NCBI RefSeq assembly: GCF_023806085.1
Contig: NZ_JAMSLX010000014.1
Location: 24,536 to 88,535 of the forward strand
Length of the DNA: 64,000 nucleotides
Direction of reading: 5' to 3'
Source: Hephaestia sp. MAHUQ-44
GTDB taxonomy: Bacteria > Pseudomonadota > Alphaproteobacteria > Sphingomonadales > Sphingomonadaceae
Positions 1-9,050 of this stretch are shown here, piece after piece. A model generated the notes under the pieces. That model did no database searches, was not told where the DNA came from, and worked only from the letters and a program-made list of their open reading frames with translations. The number at the start of each line of letters is the position of its first letter. The first letter of the stretch is position 1. The position numbers and the translations under genes are program-made.

Positions 1-1369
1 CGGCATAAGTGATCGCGCCGACCGGATTGCCAGCCGCGTCGAGCGACTGGATCGCTACGCCCAGATTGCCATCGGCATCCGGCGCCACGCCGTCACCAAC
101 CGCGTTACCATCGATGGTAACGCTGATGCCGGTTACCTGGTTGGCGAAGTAGATCGCATCGATCGTTCCATAGCCGTAATAGCCACCGCCGACGGCATTG
201 ACGCCGGTGTTGATCACATCGCCGCCGATCGCGAGATCGGTGATGACGACATCCGCCTCCTCATCCGACATCTTGACGTTCAGCGAATTCGTCATCCCGG
301 CCGAGCTGATATCGAGGATGGTCCCATTCGATTCGGACGTATCGACCGAGATGATCCCCGCTGCCGCCGCCTTGGCGCCGAGCGTCACGTTGTCATAATT
401 GGTCTTGATCGCCTCGACGTTCGAGACATTCGTCAGATCGACGTCATCAAGCTTGTTGTCGAAGCCGGCGCCCGCGTTGATCAGGATCAACGTATCGATC
501 CCGTCACCGCCATCAATGATGTCGGCCGACGACAGCAGCTTGCCCGGCAGCGTGGTGTTCTGGACGCCGCTGATGCGATCGTTGCCCGCGCCACCGTCAA
601 TCGTGTCGGCGCCCGTCGTCAGGATGAACGACTGCGGCGTGACCGGGGGCTCCGCGCCCAGGCTGTCAAGAATGTTGCCCGTGGCGGTCGCGACCGTCGT
701 GGTGCCATCGGCCGACGTCACCTGGAGCACGACCGTCTCGGTCGACTCGCGAATCGCGTCGTTGCTCACCTTGACGATCACGTACTGGGTCGTCTGACCC
801 GCCGCGAAGGTCACCTGCTGCGCGACAGGCGTATAATCCTGACCCGCGGTTGCGGTGCCGCCGACCGTGGCGACATTGAGCGTGATCTCGCCCTGCCCCG
901 CCGGCCGGTCGAACCGGAACACCAGATCGCCCGCACCCTCGACGACATCGGCCACCGCGGCAACGGTGATATTGAAGATGTCGCCATCGCCGCCACTGCT
1001 GCTGCCGCCTTCGACCGGCGCCGGCGTGGTCGTGATCACCTGATCACCGATCACGACCTGGCCGCCATCAAGGCCGACATCGAACGTGCCGTCGGCGAAG
1101 ACCACCTCGGTGCTGCCGGTGAGGCTCACCGGCAGCCGTACCGACGTGCCCGCCGCATCGGTGAAGACGACCGTCGAGCCGTCGCGCACGACGTTGTAAT
1201 CGTCAGCATTGCCGCTGAACCGGATGGTGTCACCGCCGAGCTCGAAACCGCTCAGAAGCGTAACCTTGGCGCCCGCAAAAATCGTGAGATCTTCGTGACC
1301 GCTGGTCCCGAAGACCGACACGGTACCCGCGGCGACATTGGACTCATTGTCCAGAACGAGAATTGCCAT
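1..1369 (-). CDS. Secreted Calx-beta/RTX-like repeat protein, 3' part beyond the window
   Basis: Partial gene: 456 residues are visible and the frame is open to the window edge. The ATG at 1369 follows a GGGGAG ribosome site. There is no signal peptide; the start MAILVLDNESN leads into a beta-rich, Asp/Gly-rich sequence. Around residues 130-240 there is a Calx-beta-like repeat (VVEGAGDLVFRFDRP, then TATAGQDYTP). Near residue 255 the sequence TGADTIDGGAGNDRI resembles a hemolysin-type calcium-binding repeat. Such proteins are normally exported by type I secretion with an uncleaved C-terminal signal. Two type I systems lie just upstream on the same strand, so it is a likely substrate (inference). 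The C-terminus is not visible. Confidence 0.75.
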   Translation of the reverse strand, partial: MAILVLDNESNVAAGTVSVFGTSGHEDLTIFAGAKVTLLSGFELGGDTIRFSGNADDYNVVRDGSTVVFTDAAGTSVRLPVSLTGSTEVVFADGTFDVGLDGGQVVIGDQVITTTPAPVEGGSSSGGDGDIFNITVAAVADVVEGAGDLVFRFDRPAGQGEITLNVATVGGTATAGQDYTPVAQQVTFAAGQTTQYVIVKVSNDAIRESTETVVLQVTSADGTTTVATATGNILDSLGAEPPVTPQSFILTTGADTIDGGAGNDRISGVQNTTLPGKLLSSADIIDGGDGIDTLILINAGAGFDNKLDDVDLTNVSNVEAIKTNYDNVTLGAKAAAAGIISVDTSESNGTILDISSAGMTNSLNVKMSDEEADVVITDLAIGGDVINTGVNAVGGGYYGYGTIDAIYFANQVTGISVTIDGNAVGDGVAPDADGNLGVAIQSLDAAGNPVGAITYA

Positions 1370-1474
1370 GTAATCGTACTCCCCAGATAGTACTTAACGT
1401 TGCATTCGATGGTTATGTTAGTTCAGCAGTGAGGCGTCAGCGCCCTCCATTTTCCGAATTTCGACCCAGCACCT

Positions 1475-2824
1475 TTACGCGTACTGGAAAAAATCAAAGC
1501 CGAGCGCAGCTTCAGCCGTCGCCTCGTCACCGACAAACGGGCTATCCGCAGTCAACACATCCTTGAGAACGATGACATTGGTCGCGTTGGCATCACCGGT
1601 GAACGACAGGATGATGTCCGTCGTGGTGGACGTGAACGAATATTTCTCGCCCGCATCGACACCGCTGGCGACGATCACATCGCCCGCGCCGAAACCGCTG
1701 ATCTCGACCGAACTCGCCACGTTGCCGTCATCCGTGAACGTCACATCAGCGCCCGACGCGTCGAAAGCCGTCGGCGTGTTCAGGCTGCTGTCGCTATCGA
1801 CATCCAGATTGACCGTCACCGATTCGTCGACATCGGTCACACCGACCGTCAGCGCGAGCGAGTCGGTCGCGCCCGCGGAATCGGTGGCAATCACGGTGAC
1901 GCTGTAGCTGTCCTGCGCTTCGAAATCGGGCGAGTTCACGAAGTGAATCTCACCGGTCGCGCCATCGATCGTGAAGGCCGCGGCATCGTCACCGCCAAGG
2001 CTGTACGTGATCGTGTCGCCGGCATCCACGTCGGTAGCGTGAGCGGTGTACACTGCGGTCGCGACATCCGAATTCTCCGCGACGGACACAGTGTGCGTTT
2101 CCGCATCGAAGGTCGGCGCATCGTTGACCGGATTGACGGTGATGTTGACCGTCTGCGTCGTGCTCGCCTTGCCGTCGGACGCCGTCACGGTGAAGCTGTC
2201 CGCACCGTTGTAATCGGCATTGGGCGTGTAGGTGAACGTACCCGCCGTCTGACCCGCCGCCACGGTGCCGTGCGCGGCGCCCGCGAAGGTGTAGGTCAGC
2301 GCATCACCATTGGCGTCGGTCGCGGTCGCGGTAACGGTGATCACCGTATCCTCGTCACCTGCCACCGCCTGCGTCGCACTGGAAAAAGCCGGCGGCGTAT
2401 TGGTCGGCGTGGGGGTAGGAGTAGGGGTCGGGGTTGGCGTCGGCGTATTACTGTCGTCATCACCACCCGAGAGCGCCGCGACGCCCACGGCGCCCGCGAG
2501 CAACAAGCCGCCACCGACATAATAAGGCGTATTGTCGCTGCCGCCATCGCCCGTGTCGGCCGACGCATCGGTCGACCCGCTGTCCTGACCTGCCACGAAC
2601 ATCGCCGGCGCCGCATCCCCAGATGCGACCATCGCCAGCTCGGCAGTAACAACATCGGCATGCGCCGCGTCGGCGAGCACCTTGCCCGCAACAACCGCGG
2701 CATCGGCCTGCACCGGCGTCACGACGTGGGCGGCGGAAACCGCGGCCTCAACGGCGTTCGCATCGAGCGCGACCTTAGCCTGGTCAGCATGCGTGACGTT
2801 GTTAACGGAGATACGCTTCGTCAT
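1475..2824 (-). CDS. Cadherin-domain surface/secreted protein, likely type I secretion substrate
   Basis: 449 residues. I chose the ATG at 2824 (MTKRISVNNVTHADQ) because AAGGGG precedes it; an upstream extension to 2962 lacks family character. Residues about 1-100 are Ala/Val-rich, then comes a hydrophobic stretch (YYVGGGLLLAGAVGVAAL) ending in GGDDD, then a (Thr-Pro)7 linker. After that sit a cadherin-like/Big_9 tandem (DEDTVITVTATATDANGD; NDAPTFDAETHTVSVAENSD; VTVIATDSAGATDS) and a C-terminal beta region ending FDFFQYA. It has no Cys-lipobox and no cleavable signal peptide. Location directly after the secretion operon suggests it is an exported adhesin-like protein. The short hydrophobic Gly-rich segment could act as an anchor or retention element (inference). 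Confidence 0.75.
   Translation of the reverse strand: MTKRISVNNVTHADQAKVALDANAVEAAVSAAHVVTPVQADAAVVAGKVLADAAHADVVTAELAMVASGDAAPAMFVAGQDSGSTDASADTGDGGSDNTPYYVGGGLLLAGAVGVAALSGGDDDSNTPTPTPTPTPTPTPTNTPPAFSSATQAVAGDEDTVITVTATATDANGDALTYTFAGAAHGTVAAGQTAGTFTYTPNADYNGADSFTVTASDGKASTTQTVNITVNPVNDAPTFDAETHTVSVAENSDVATAVYTAHATDVDAGDTITYSLGGDDAAAFTIDGATGEIHFVNSPDFEAQDSYSVTVIATDSAGATDSLALTVGVTDVDESVTVNLDVDSDSSLNTPTAFDASGADVTFTDDGNVASSVEISGFGAGDVIVASGVDAGEKYSFTSTTTDIILSFTGDANATNVIVLKDVLTADSPFVGDEATAEAALGFDFFQYA
2402..2446 (-). repeat. Thr-Pro codon repeat
   Basis: Seven ACN-CCN hexanucleotide units plus one ACN encode a (TP)7T linker between the hydrophobic segment and the cadherin-like domains of the overlapping gene. 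Such simple repeats can change length by slippage in 6-bp steps without a frameshift. Confidence 0.85.
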
Positions 2825-3061
2825 GTGGAGCCCCTTCAATTGACGCGTTCTTGAAGCACAGCCTCCCTGCCATACCCCAGATGGCCGCGACCAAAGCGGA
2901 ATTAGGGCGAGATTGCAATAGCCAAGTGCGGCGGCGCCGCGGATTATTGGCGAAGACACCATCCCGCAGCATCACTGCAACAAAAGCGACGCCACCGGCG
3001 ATCGACGAAGCACCGGATTTCAGGATATTGGGCGCCTGCGCGCGCGCCACACACCAACCGC

Positions 3062-4261
3062 TCAACGTTCGCCGAACGACTCGGAGGTCGTCTTGAGGAT
3101 CGGCTTGGTGAGATAGCGGAACAGCGTGTTCTCGCCGGTCTTGATCTCGGCCACCACGGTCATGCCCGGCTGAATTTCGATCTTTTCACCGGGATGATGC
3201 GGACGCATCGTGCTGGTGTCGACCGTCAGATGGACACGGTAGAACACGTTTTCCGCGCCATCGGAGCCGCGTTCTGCCATCGTATCGGGGCTGACGAAGG
3301 TCACCGTGCCTTCGCTGGTGCCATAGATCGATGAATCATAGGCGTCGAACTTGACGCTCGCGGTTTGCCCGGTGCGGATGAAGGCGATGTCGCTCGGCGC
3401 CACCTTCGCCTCGACGATCAGGTCGTCACCGGTCGGCACGATCTGCATCGCCTCATCGCCCGCCCCCAGCACGCCGCCCACCGTGGTCAGCCGGATATTC
3501 TTGACGATGCCGTTCACGGGCGAGACGAGGTTGGTCGCCGACAGCACTTCGCGGCGCTGCGTCAGCTCCTGCTCGGCACCGGTCAAATCCTGCTGCGTCT
3601 TGGTGTATTCGGCCTGGAGCTGTTCGAGATATTTGTTGCGCGCACCGATGATCTGGCCCTCGACATCGGCCACGTTGCGCTGCATCCGCAGGACCTCGGA
3701 CTGGCTGACGTCGCCGCTCTTGACCAGCGGCAGGTTCATGTCGAGTTCCTGCCGCGCGAGCGTCCGCATCTCACCCAGCGTCTTGAGCTGGGCATCGAGC
3801 GCCTGCACGCGCTGCTGGTACAGCGACGTCTGGTTGCGCACGATATCGGGATAGGCCCTGACGTCGGCCGGGAACGTCAGCGGCTTGTGGAACAGTTCGG
3901 CCTCGATCCGCGTCATCGTGCCCTTCAGGGCCGCAACGCGCGCGCGGGTTTCCTCGACCGCCGATTCAACCTTGACCGAATCGAGCGTCATCAGCAGCTG
4001 GCCGCGCGTGACGTGATCGCCCTCGTTGACCGCGATCCGCGAGATGACGCCGCCGTCGCTCGACTGGATCACCTGCACCCGGCCGCTCGGGATCACCTGG
4101 CCGCGCGCCCGCGAAATCTGATCGAGCTCGGCCCAGAGCGACCAGATCACGAACAGCACGATCGCCAGAAACGCCACGACGAGGATGACCAGCGCCGGCC
4201 GGTTGCGACGGCTGCGCATCACGCTTTTGCCGTCGGCGGGGAGCGATGGCATCACGTTCAT
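3062..4261 (-). CDS. Type I secretion periplasmic adaptor (HlyD family), system 1
   Basis: 399 residues from the ATG at 4261, which overlaps the stop of the upstream ABC gene (ATGA). The adaptor spans the periplasm and joins the inner-membrane ABC exporter to the TolC-type channel. One membrane segment lies at residues about 21-43 (RPALVILVVAFLAIVLFVIW). The HlyD beta-barrel start is GQVIPSGRVQVIQSSDGG, then a long coiled-coil hairpin (about 95-260), then the conserved C-terminal part PGMTVVAEIKTGENTLFRYL. Length and order are normal for the LapC/HlyD family. It is the last gene of a six-gene secretion operon. Confidence 0.9.
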   Translation of the reverse strand: MNVMPSLPADGKSVMRSRRNRPALVILVVAFLAIVLFVIWSLWAELDQISRARGQVIPSGRVQVIQSSDGGVISRIAVNEGDHVTRGQLLMTLDSVKVESAVEETRARVAALKGTMTRIEAELFHKPLTFPADVRAYPDIVRNQTSLYQQRVQALDAQLKTLGEMRTLARQELDMNLPLVKSGDVSQSEVLRMQRNVADVEGQIIGARNKYLEQLQAEYTKTQQDLTGAEQELTQRREVLSATNLVSPVNGIVKNIRLTTVGGVLGAGDEAMQIVPTGDDLIVEAKVAPSDIAFIRTGQTASVKFDAYDSSIYGTSEGTVTFVSPDTMAERGSDGAENVFYRVHLTVDTSTMRPHHPGEKIEIQPGMTVVAEIKTGENTLFRYLTKPILKTTSESFGER

Positions 4262-6360
4262 GCGACCCCCCGGATCTCGGCTGGCGCATCCGCGCGCTTG
4301 ATCTGGGCAATCCCCGACGCCTGCAGGCGCTGGAGCACCTCGGCGGTCGGCCCGTCGATCGTCACCCGCCCGTTGGCAAGCACGATGACGCGGTTGACGA
4401 GTTTGAGCAGCGACAATTTGTGCGTCACCATCACGAACGTACTGTCGTCGCGCATCTTGGCCTGGATCGCGGCGAGCACGGTTTTCTCGGTGCCGGCATC
4501 GAGGTTCGAGGTCGGCTCGTCGAGCAGCCACAATCCCGGATCGCTGAGCAGCAGCCGCGTCAACCCGGTCAGCGTGCGCTGCCCGCCCGAAAGCCCGCGC
4601 CCACCCTCGGCGATCGGCAGATCGAGCCCCCAGGGATGGCGCGCGATGAGGTGCGACAAGCCCGTGGTCGCCGCCGCGTCGAGCAGCACCTTGTCGCCCG
4701 GATCGGGCAAGCCGAGCAGGATGTTGTCGCGCAGCGATCCGTTGATCAGCCGGAATTCCTGCGGGAGATAGCCGACGTGCTGGCGCAGCAGATCATCCGC
4801 AACCTGCGCCATATCGAGCCCGTTGATCGTGACGCTGCCGTGTTGCGGGGCGTAAAGCCCGGCGATGAGGCGCAACAGGGTCGACTTGCCCGAGCCGATC
4901 CCCCCGATCACGCCGACGCGCTCGCCGGGGTCGATCCGCAACCGCTCGATATCGAGCCCGTCCTTGGCGCCGGGATAGACGAAGGTCACGCGCTCGAGCC
5001 GGATCTGGCCGTCGAGGCTTTCGGGGCGAAGATTGGCGGTCTCCGCGGGGTGATCCTGCGGCAGATCGAGGATCGCATCGAGCTGGATCAGCGACGAGCG
5101 CGCATAGCCCCATTGGATGATGAAATTGGGGAGCTGCGCGATCAGCGGCCCGTTGACGCGCCCGGCGATGATCGCACAGGCGACGAGCGCGCCGGTCGTC
5201 ATCCTGCCGGCCGCAACCTCGACCGCGCCGAACGCGACCAGCACGACATAGGTCATCTGCTGGAGCGTGGTGAACACCGAGCTCGATACCGCCGACCAGC
5301 GCTTCACCGGATATTCGTGGGCATGCACTTCCTGGAGCAGCCGGTTCCAGCGACCAAGCATGTACCAGCCGCCGCGATTGGCCTTCACCGTTTCCGCCGA
5401 ATCGAGCGATTCGACCAGCAGGCCATTCTTGCGGTTGCCGCTGATCTGGGCACGATCGGTGCTGCGCCGGATGCCGCGCGCAAGGATGAACGCGAGCCCG
5501 ATCGCGATCGGGAAGCTGATCATCGGCACCAGCGCCAGCGGGCCGCCGAGCCAGAAGATCACCAGCACGAACAGCACCGCGAACGGCATATCGGCGATCA
5601 GGAACAGCGAGCTTGCCGACATGACGCCGCGCACCTGCTCGAGCCCGCGCAACTGCGAGGCCATCGTCCCCACCCCCATCGACCGGGCATCGAGCCGGAC
5701 CGACTGCGCGCGGGCAAAGAAGAATTCGGAGGTTTCGGTATCGATCTTCTGCGCCTCGCGCTCGACCAGCAGCGCGCGCGTGATCTTGAGCGCGAGATCG
5801 ATGAGCAGCGCGACGAACACGCCGATCACGAGCACGATCAGCGTCGAGAAACTCGAGCGCGGGATAACGCGGTCATAGACCTGCATCGAGAAGAGCGAGG
5901 TGACGAGCGCGATCGCGTTGGACAGCAGCGTCGCGACCATACCCGCAACGAACAGATCCTTGCGCTGAAGCAACGCGTCGCGAAAAATCGAAATCGCGCT
6001 TACCCGACGCCCGCCACGCAGCGGATCGGGAAAGCGGACCTGGAAGAAACTGAGATCGCCGCTGTACGGCAGCACCGCTTCCTGCCCCAGTCCGCGCACG
6101 CGGAAGGTGTCGCCGGTTTCCCATTGCTCGGCGATCCACCAACCCGCGGTCGGCGAATGGACAAGCATCGGGAAGGCATGCGCGCGCGGCTTGCCGCGCA
6201 CCGGCTGGGGCTGATCCCAGCCGAGGCCGGTGCACAGCCGGACGACCGCGTCGCGATCCTCGCCGGTATCGCCGGTCGCGCGGTCGATCCAGTCGGGCGC
6301 GAGATCGACCGAATAGATTCGCGCCAGTTCCTTGACGAGTTCGCCGATCCGCTCGCTCAT
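4258..6360 (-). CDS. Type I secretion ABC exporter with N-terminal C39-like domain, system 1
   Basis: 700 residues, translationally coupled to both neighbours by ATGA overlaps. Residues 1-140 resemble a degenerate C39-peptidase-like domain with no catalytic Cys motif, as in exporters of non-bacteriocin substrates. Six membrane helices span about 155-430 (FVAGMVATLLSNAIALVTSLF and others). The nucleotide-binding domain has Walker A GGIGSGKST (about 485), Q-loop PQEF, signature LSGGQR (about 594) and Walker B LWLLDEPTS (about 612). It powers ATP-driven export of large unfolded proteins with C-terminal signals. The sequence after the signature (TLTGLTRLLL) departs from the usual QAVALARAL, but the core motifs are intact. 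Confidence 0.9.
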   Translation of the reverse strand: MSERIGELVKELARIYSVDLAPDWIDRATGDTGEDRDAVVRLCTGLGWDQPQPVRGKPRAHAFPMLVHSPTAGWWIAEQWETGDTFRVRGLGQEAVLPYSGDLSFFQVRFPDPLRGGRRVSAISIFRDALLQRKDLFVAGMVATLLSNAIALVTSLFSMQVYDRVIPRSSFSTLIVLVIGVFVALLIDLALKITRALLVEREAQKIDTETSEFFFARAQSVRLDARSMGVGTMASQLRGLEQVRGVMSASSLFLIADMPFAVLFVLVIFWLGGPLALVPMISFPIAIGLAFILARGIRRSTDRAQISGNRKNGLLVESLDSAETVKANRGGWYMLGRWNRLLQEVHAHEYPVKRWSAVSSSVFTTLQQMTYVVLVAFGAVEVAAGRMTTGALVACAIIAGRVNGPLIAQLPNFIIQWGYARSSLIQLDAILDLPQDHPAETANLRPESLDGQIRLERVTFVYPGAKDGLDIERLRIDPGERVGVIGGIGSGKSTLLRLIAGLYAPQHGSVTINGLDMAQVADDLLRQHVGYLPQEFRLINGSLRDNILLGLPDPGDKVLLDAAATTGLSHLIARHPWGLDLPIAEGGRGLSGGQRTLTGLTRLLLSDPGLWLLDEPTSNLDAGTEKTVLAAIQAKMRDDSTFVMVTHKLSLLKLVNRVIVLANGRVTIDGPTAEVLQRLQASGIAQIKRADAPAEIRGVA

Positions 6361-7745
6361 TGCGCCATGCCCCCACTGTCGCCCTGCGGCTGCCAGCGGC
6401 AGGTTCGCAGAAGGATCCGTGCTGCCGACGCCATCGCGCTGATTTCAGCATCGGCTTCGGTCAACTCGGCCTGATTGGCTTCACGCACCGCGTTCATCAC
6501 GTCGAGCCAGGTCCGTCGGCCGGTGATGAACTGGCGCTTGAACGAATCGGTCACTTCAGCCGCCGATCGCGCGGCGGCGAGGCTCGAAGCGATCTGGTCG
6601 CGCGCGGCACCGTTTTCGATCAGATCGCCGTTGAGCTGTTCGGTCAGTTCGCGATCCGCCGTGGTAACGTCGATCGCCGCCGAATCCGCGCGCAGACGAG
6701 CCGCGTCGGCCGAGGCGAACGCCGATAGCCCGCCCCCCGTCTGTGCCGTCACCGCGAGCCCCGCGCGGGTACCGATGATCTGGTTGTAGCTCATCTGCGC
6801 CGAAAGCTGAGGCAAGGCCGATGCCTTGGCAACCTTGGCCTCGGCGCGTGCGGCCTCGGCCTCGGCGAGCAAGCGCTTGCGCCGCGGACTGCACGCAATC
6901 GCCTGTTCAAACGCACCGTCCGGACTGGGGTGGTACACCCCGGTTTCATAGACGGGCACATTGCCCGGATCGAAACTGGTGTCGCCGACATATTGGTAGA
7001 CCCGCATCAGCGCCGACTGACGCTCGGCCCTGGTGGTCGCGAGTTGCTGGCGCACCTGCGCGGCACGCGACCGCGCCAGTTCGAGATCGGAGCGCGGGCT
7101 GACTTCCTGCTCGACACGCCGCTGGATCGATTCGACAAGCAGATCCTGTTCCTCGACGCCCTTGGCGAGAATCGCCGAGCGCCGCGCCGAACGCGCGAGA
7201 TCGAAATAGGCGTCGGTCAGATCGAGCGCGATCTGCATCGCATTTTCATCGACCTTGGCGATGGTCGCCTCGCGGCGCGCCTTGGCGGCGTCAATCCCCG
7301 AACTGATCCGGCCCCAGGAGAAAATCGGCTGATCGGCGACTACCGTCGTGCCGAGATCGCCCTTGCCGGTGCCGATCGCGACGCCCTGCAACCCCAGGCT
7401 GGGCAAGCCCATGTTCTTCGCCGCGCGCAGATCCGCCCTCGAGGCACGCACGCTGACGCGGCTCGATGCAATCGCGGGATATTCGTCCATCGCCCGCTCC
7501 ACCGCGGCGAACAAGGCAGGCGTGATCGCCGCCGGTCGTTCGCCGCTGGGGGTGGGCGCGATCGCGATCGACGGGCCATAGACGAGCGGCGCTGTTGCCG
7601 GGTCCGGCCCATCCGCCGGGCGCAGGGCGATGTCGGCTGCCGGGGAAGCGGGTGGCGTCTCCTGCATCCCAACGGGCGCGACCAGCGGCAGCGGCGCAAG
7701 CAACGCGAACCACGCCGCAGCGGCCGGCAGAGCGGGAGCCGCCAT
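6357..7745 (-). CDS. TolC-family outer-membrane channel, system 1
   Basis: 462 residues with a cleavable signal peptide (MAAPALPAAAAWFALLAPLPLVAPV). The body has the repeated alpha-helical hairpins of TolC/OEP proteins, including VEQEVSPRSDLELARSRAAQVRQ and the second-repeat end GRRTWLDVMNAVREANQAE, which is diagnostic for type I secretion channels. It forms the outer-membrane exit duct. Its stop overlaps the ABC gene start by 4 bp. Its own ATG directly abuts the stop codon of the HlyD gene upstream. Confidence 0.88.
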   Translation of the reverse strand: MAAPALPAAAAWFALLAPLPLVAPVGMQETPPASPAADIALRPADGPDPATAPLVYGPSIAIAPTPSGERPAAITPALFAAVERAMDEYPAIASSRVSVRASRADLRAAKNMGLPSLGLQGVAIGTGKGDLGTTVVADQPIFSWGRISSGIDAAKARREATIAKVDENAMQIALDLTDAYFDLARSARRSAILAKGVEEQDLLVESIQRRVEQEVSPRSDLELARSRAAQVRQQLATTRAERQSALMRVYQYVGDTSFDPGNVPVYETGVYHPSPDGAFEQAIACSPRRKRLLAEAEAARAEAKVAKASALPQLSAQMSYNQIIGTRAGLAVTAQTGGGLSAFASADAARLRADSAAIDVTTADRELTEQLNGDLIENGAARDQIASSLAAARSAAEVTDSFKRQFITGRRTWLDVMNAVREANQAELTEADAEISAMASAARILLRTCRWQPQGDSGGMAQ

Positions 7746-9047
7746 CTATTCGCGGAAGGCCTGCTCGCTCAGCCGGGTGATCGGCGTGAGCAGATATTTG
7801 AGCACCGAGCGCTTGTCGCCGAGCAGGTTGACATCGGCGGTCATGCCTGGGCCGATCGGCAACGGACGCCCGCTATGATCGGTGAGCGACTTGGCGTTGC
7901 CCCGCACGCGGACGATGTAGAAGCTCTCGCCGCTCTTCTCGTCGACGGTCGCATCGGGCGAGATCGAAACGACCTTGCCGCGCATCGAGCCATAGACCGC
8001 CGTGTCATACGCCGAAATGTTGATCCGCGCGTCCTGTTCGGGGCGAATGAAGGCGATGTCCTTGGGCACCACGCGCGCCTCGATCAGCAGATTGTCCTCG
8101 CCCGGCACCACTTCGACCAGCGGCTCCCCGGCGCGCACCACGCCGCCCACCGTCGTCACCAGCACGCGATTGACGCGACCGCTGAGCGGCGACAACACCG
8201 ACGTCCGCGCGACCTTGTCGGCCAGCGCGGTGTTGGCGCTCGACCGCGCGGTCAATTCGGCCTGCGCCGCGGCAAGCTCGGTCGCGGCCTGCGCGCGCCA
8301 GTCTTCCTGCACCTGCGCCAACGCCGACCGCGCTTCCGCCACCGCCGCTTTGCTGCGCGCCACGCCCGCTGCCGCCGAGGCGGCGTCAGTCGTCGCCACC
8401 GCCGCACTGCTTTCCATCTGAACGAGCATCATCCGCGGCTCGATGCCGTGTTCGACGAGCGGGCGGATCATCTCGAGCTGCGTCCGGGCGCTGTCGCGCG
8501 CCGACACACGCGATTGATAGGCGGCCTCGCCCTCGTGCACCGCACGTTCGGTCTGCTGGAGCCGCGCCCGCGCCGCCGACGTCAGACCCGACAATTCACC
8601 CATCCGGGCCGCGTGGAGCGATGTCTCGATCCGAAGCTGTTCTTCCTCGGCCGCGTTCTGCGCCGCGGGATAGGCCGGCACCCGCCCGGCGATCTCGGCT
8701 TCGAGCCGGGCAATCTTCATGCGCAACGCGTTGACGTTCGCCTGATTGGTGCCGAGGTCGGCGCCGAGCAGCGTCTTGTCCATCCGCACCAGCGGCTGGC
8801 CCTGCTTCACCATATCGCCGCTCTTGACCAGGATGTCGCGGATGATGCCGCCTTCGAGGTTCGAGACGACCTGGAGCCGTGCGCTCGGGATAACGCGCCC
8901 CTGCGCGTGGACGGTCCGGTCGAGTTCGGTCAGCGCGGCCCAGGCGACGAAGATCACGAAAAACGCAATGATCGCCCACAACAGGATGTTCGATGCCTGA
9001 CGCGGCTTCATCCGGGTCGCGAAATCTTCGAGATAGGTGTCGGTCAT
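7746..9047 (-). CDS. Type I secretion periplasmic adaptor (HlyD family), system 2
   Basis: 433 residues. A single membrane segment lies at about 21-43 (NILLWAIIAFFVIFVAWAAL), followed by TELDRTVHAQGRVIPS, the long coiled coil (about 100-280) and the C-terminal PGMTADVNLLGDKRSVLKYL motif. It is related to the downstream HlyD protein but clearly not a recent copy: the linker and coiled coil differ and it is 34 residues longer. It lies 3 bp after the system 2 ABC gene and directly before the system 1 channel gene, so both systems are probably co-transcribed. Confidence 0.9.
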   Translation of the reverse strand: MTDTYLEDFATRMKPRQASNILLWAIIAFFVIFVAWAALTELDRTVHAQGRVIPSARLQVVSNLEGGIIRDILVKSGDMVKQGQPLVRMDKTLLGADLGTNQANVNALRMKIARLEAEIAGRVPAYPAAQNAAEEEQLRIETSLHAARMGELSGLTSAARARLQQTERAVHEGEAAYQSRVSARDSARTQLEMIRPLVEHGIEPRMMLVQMESSAAVATTDAASAAAGVARSKAAVAEARSALAQVQEDWRAQAATELAAAQAELTARSSANTALADKVARTSVLSPLSGRVNRVLVTTVGGVVRAGEPLVEVVPGEDNLLIEARVVPKDIAFIRPEQDARINISAYDTAVYGSMRGKVVSISPDATVDEKSGESFYIVRVRGNAKSLTDHSGRPLPIGPGMTADVNLLGDKRSVLKYLLTPITRLSEQAFRE

Positions 9048-9050
9048 GGA

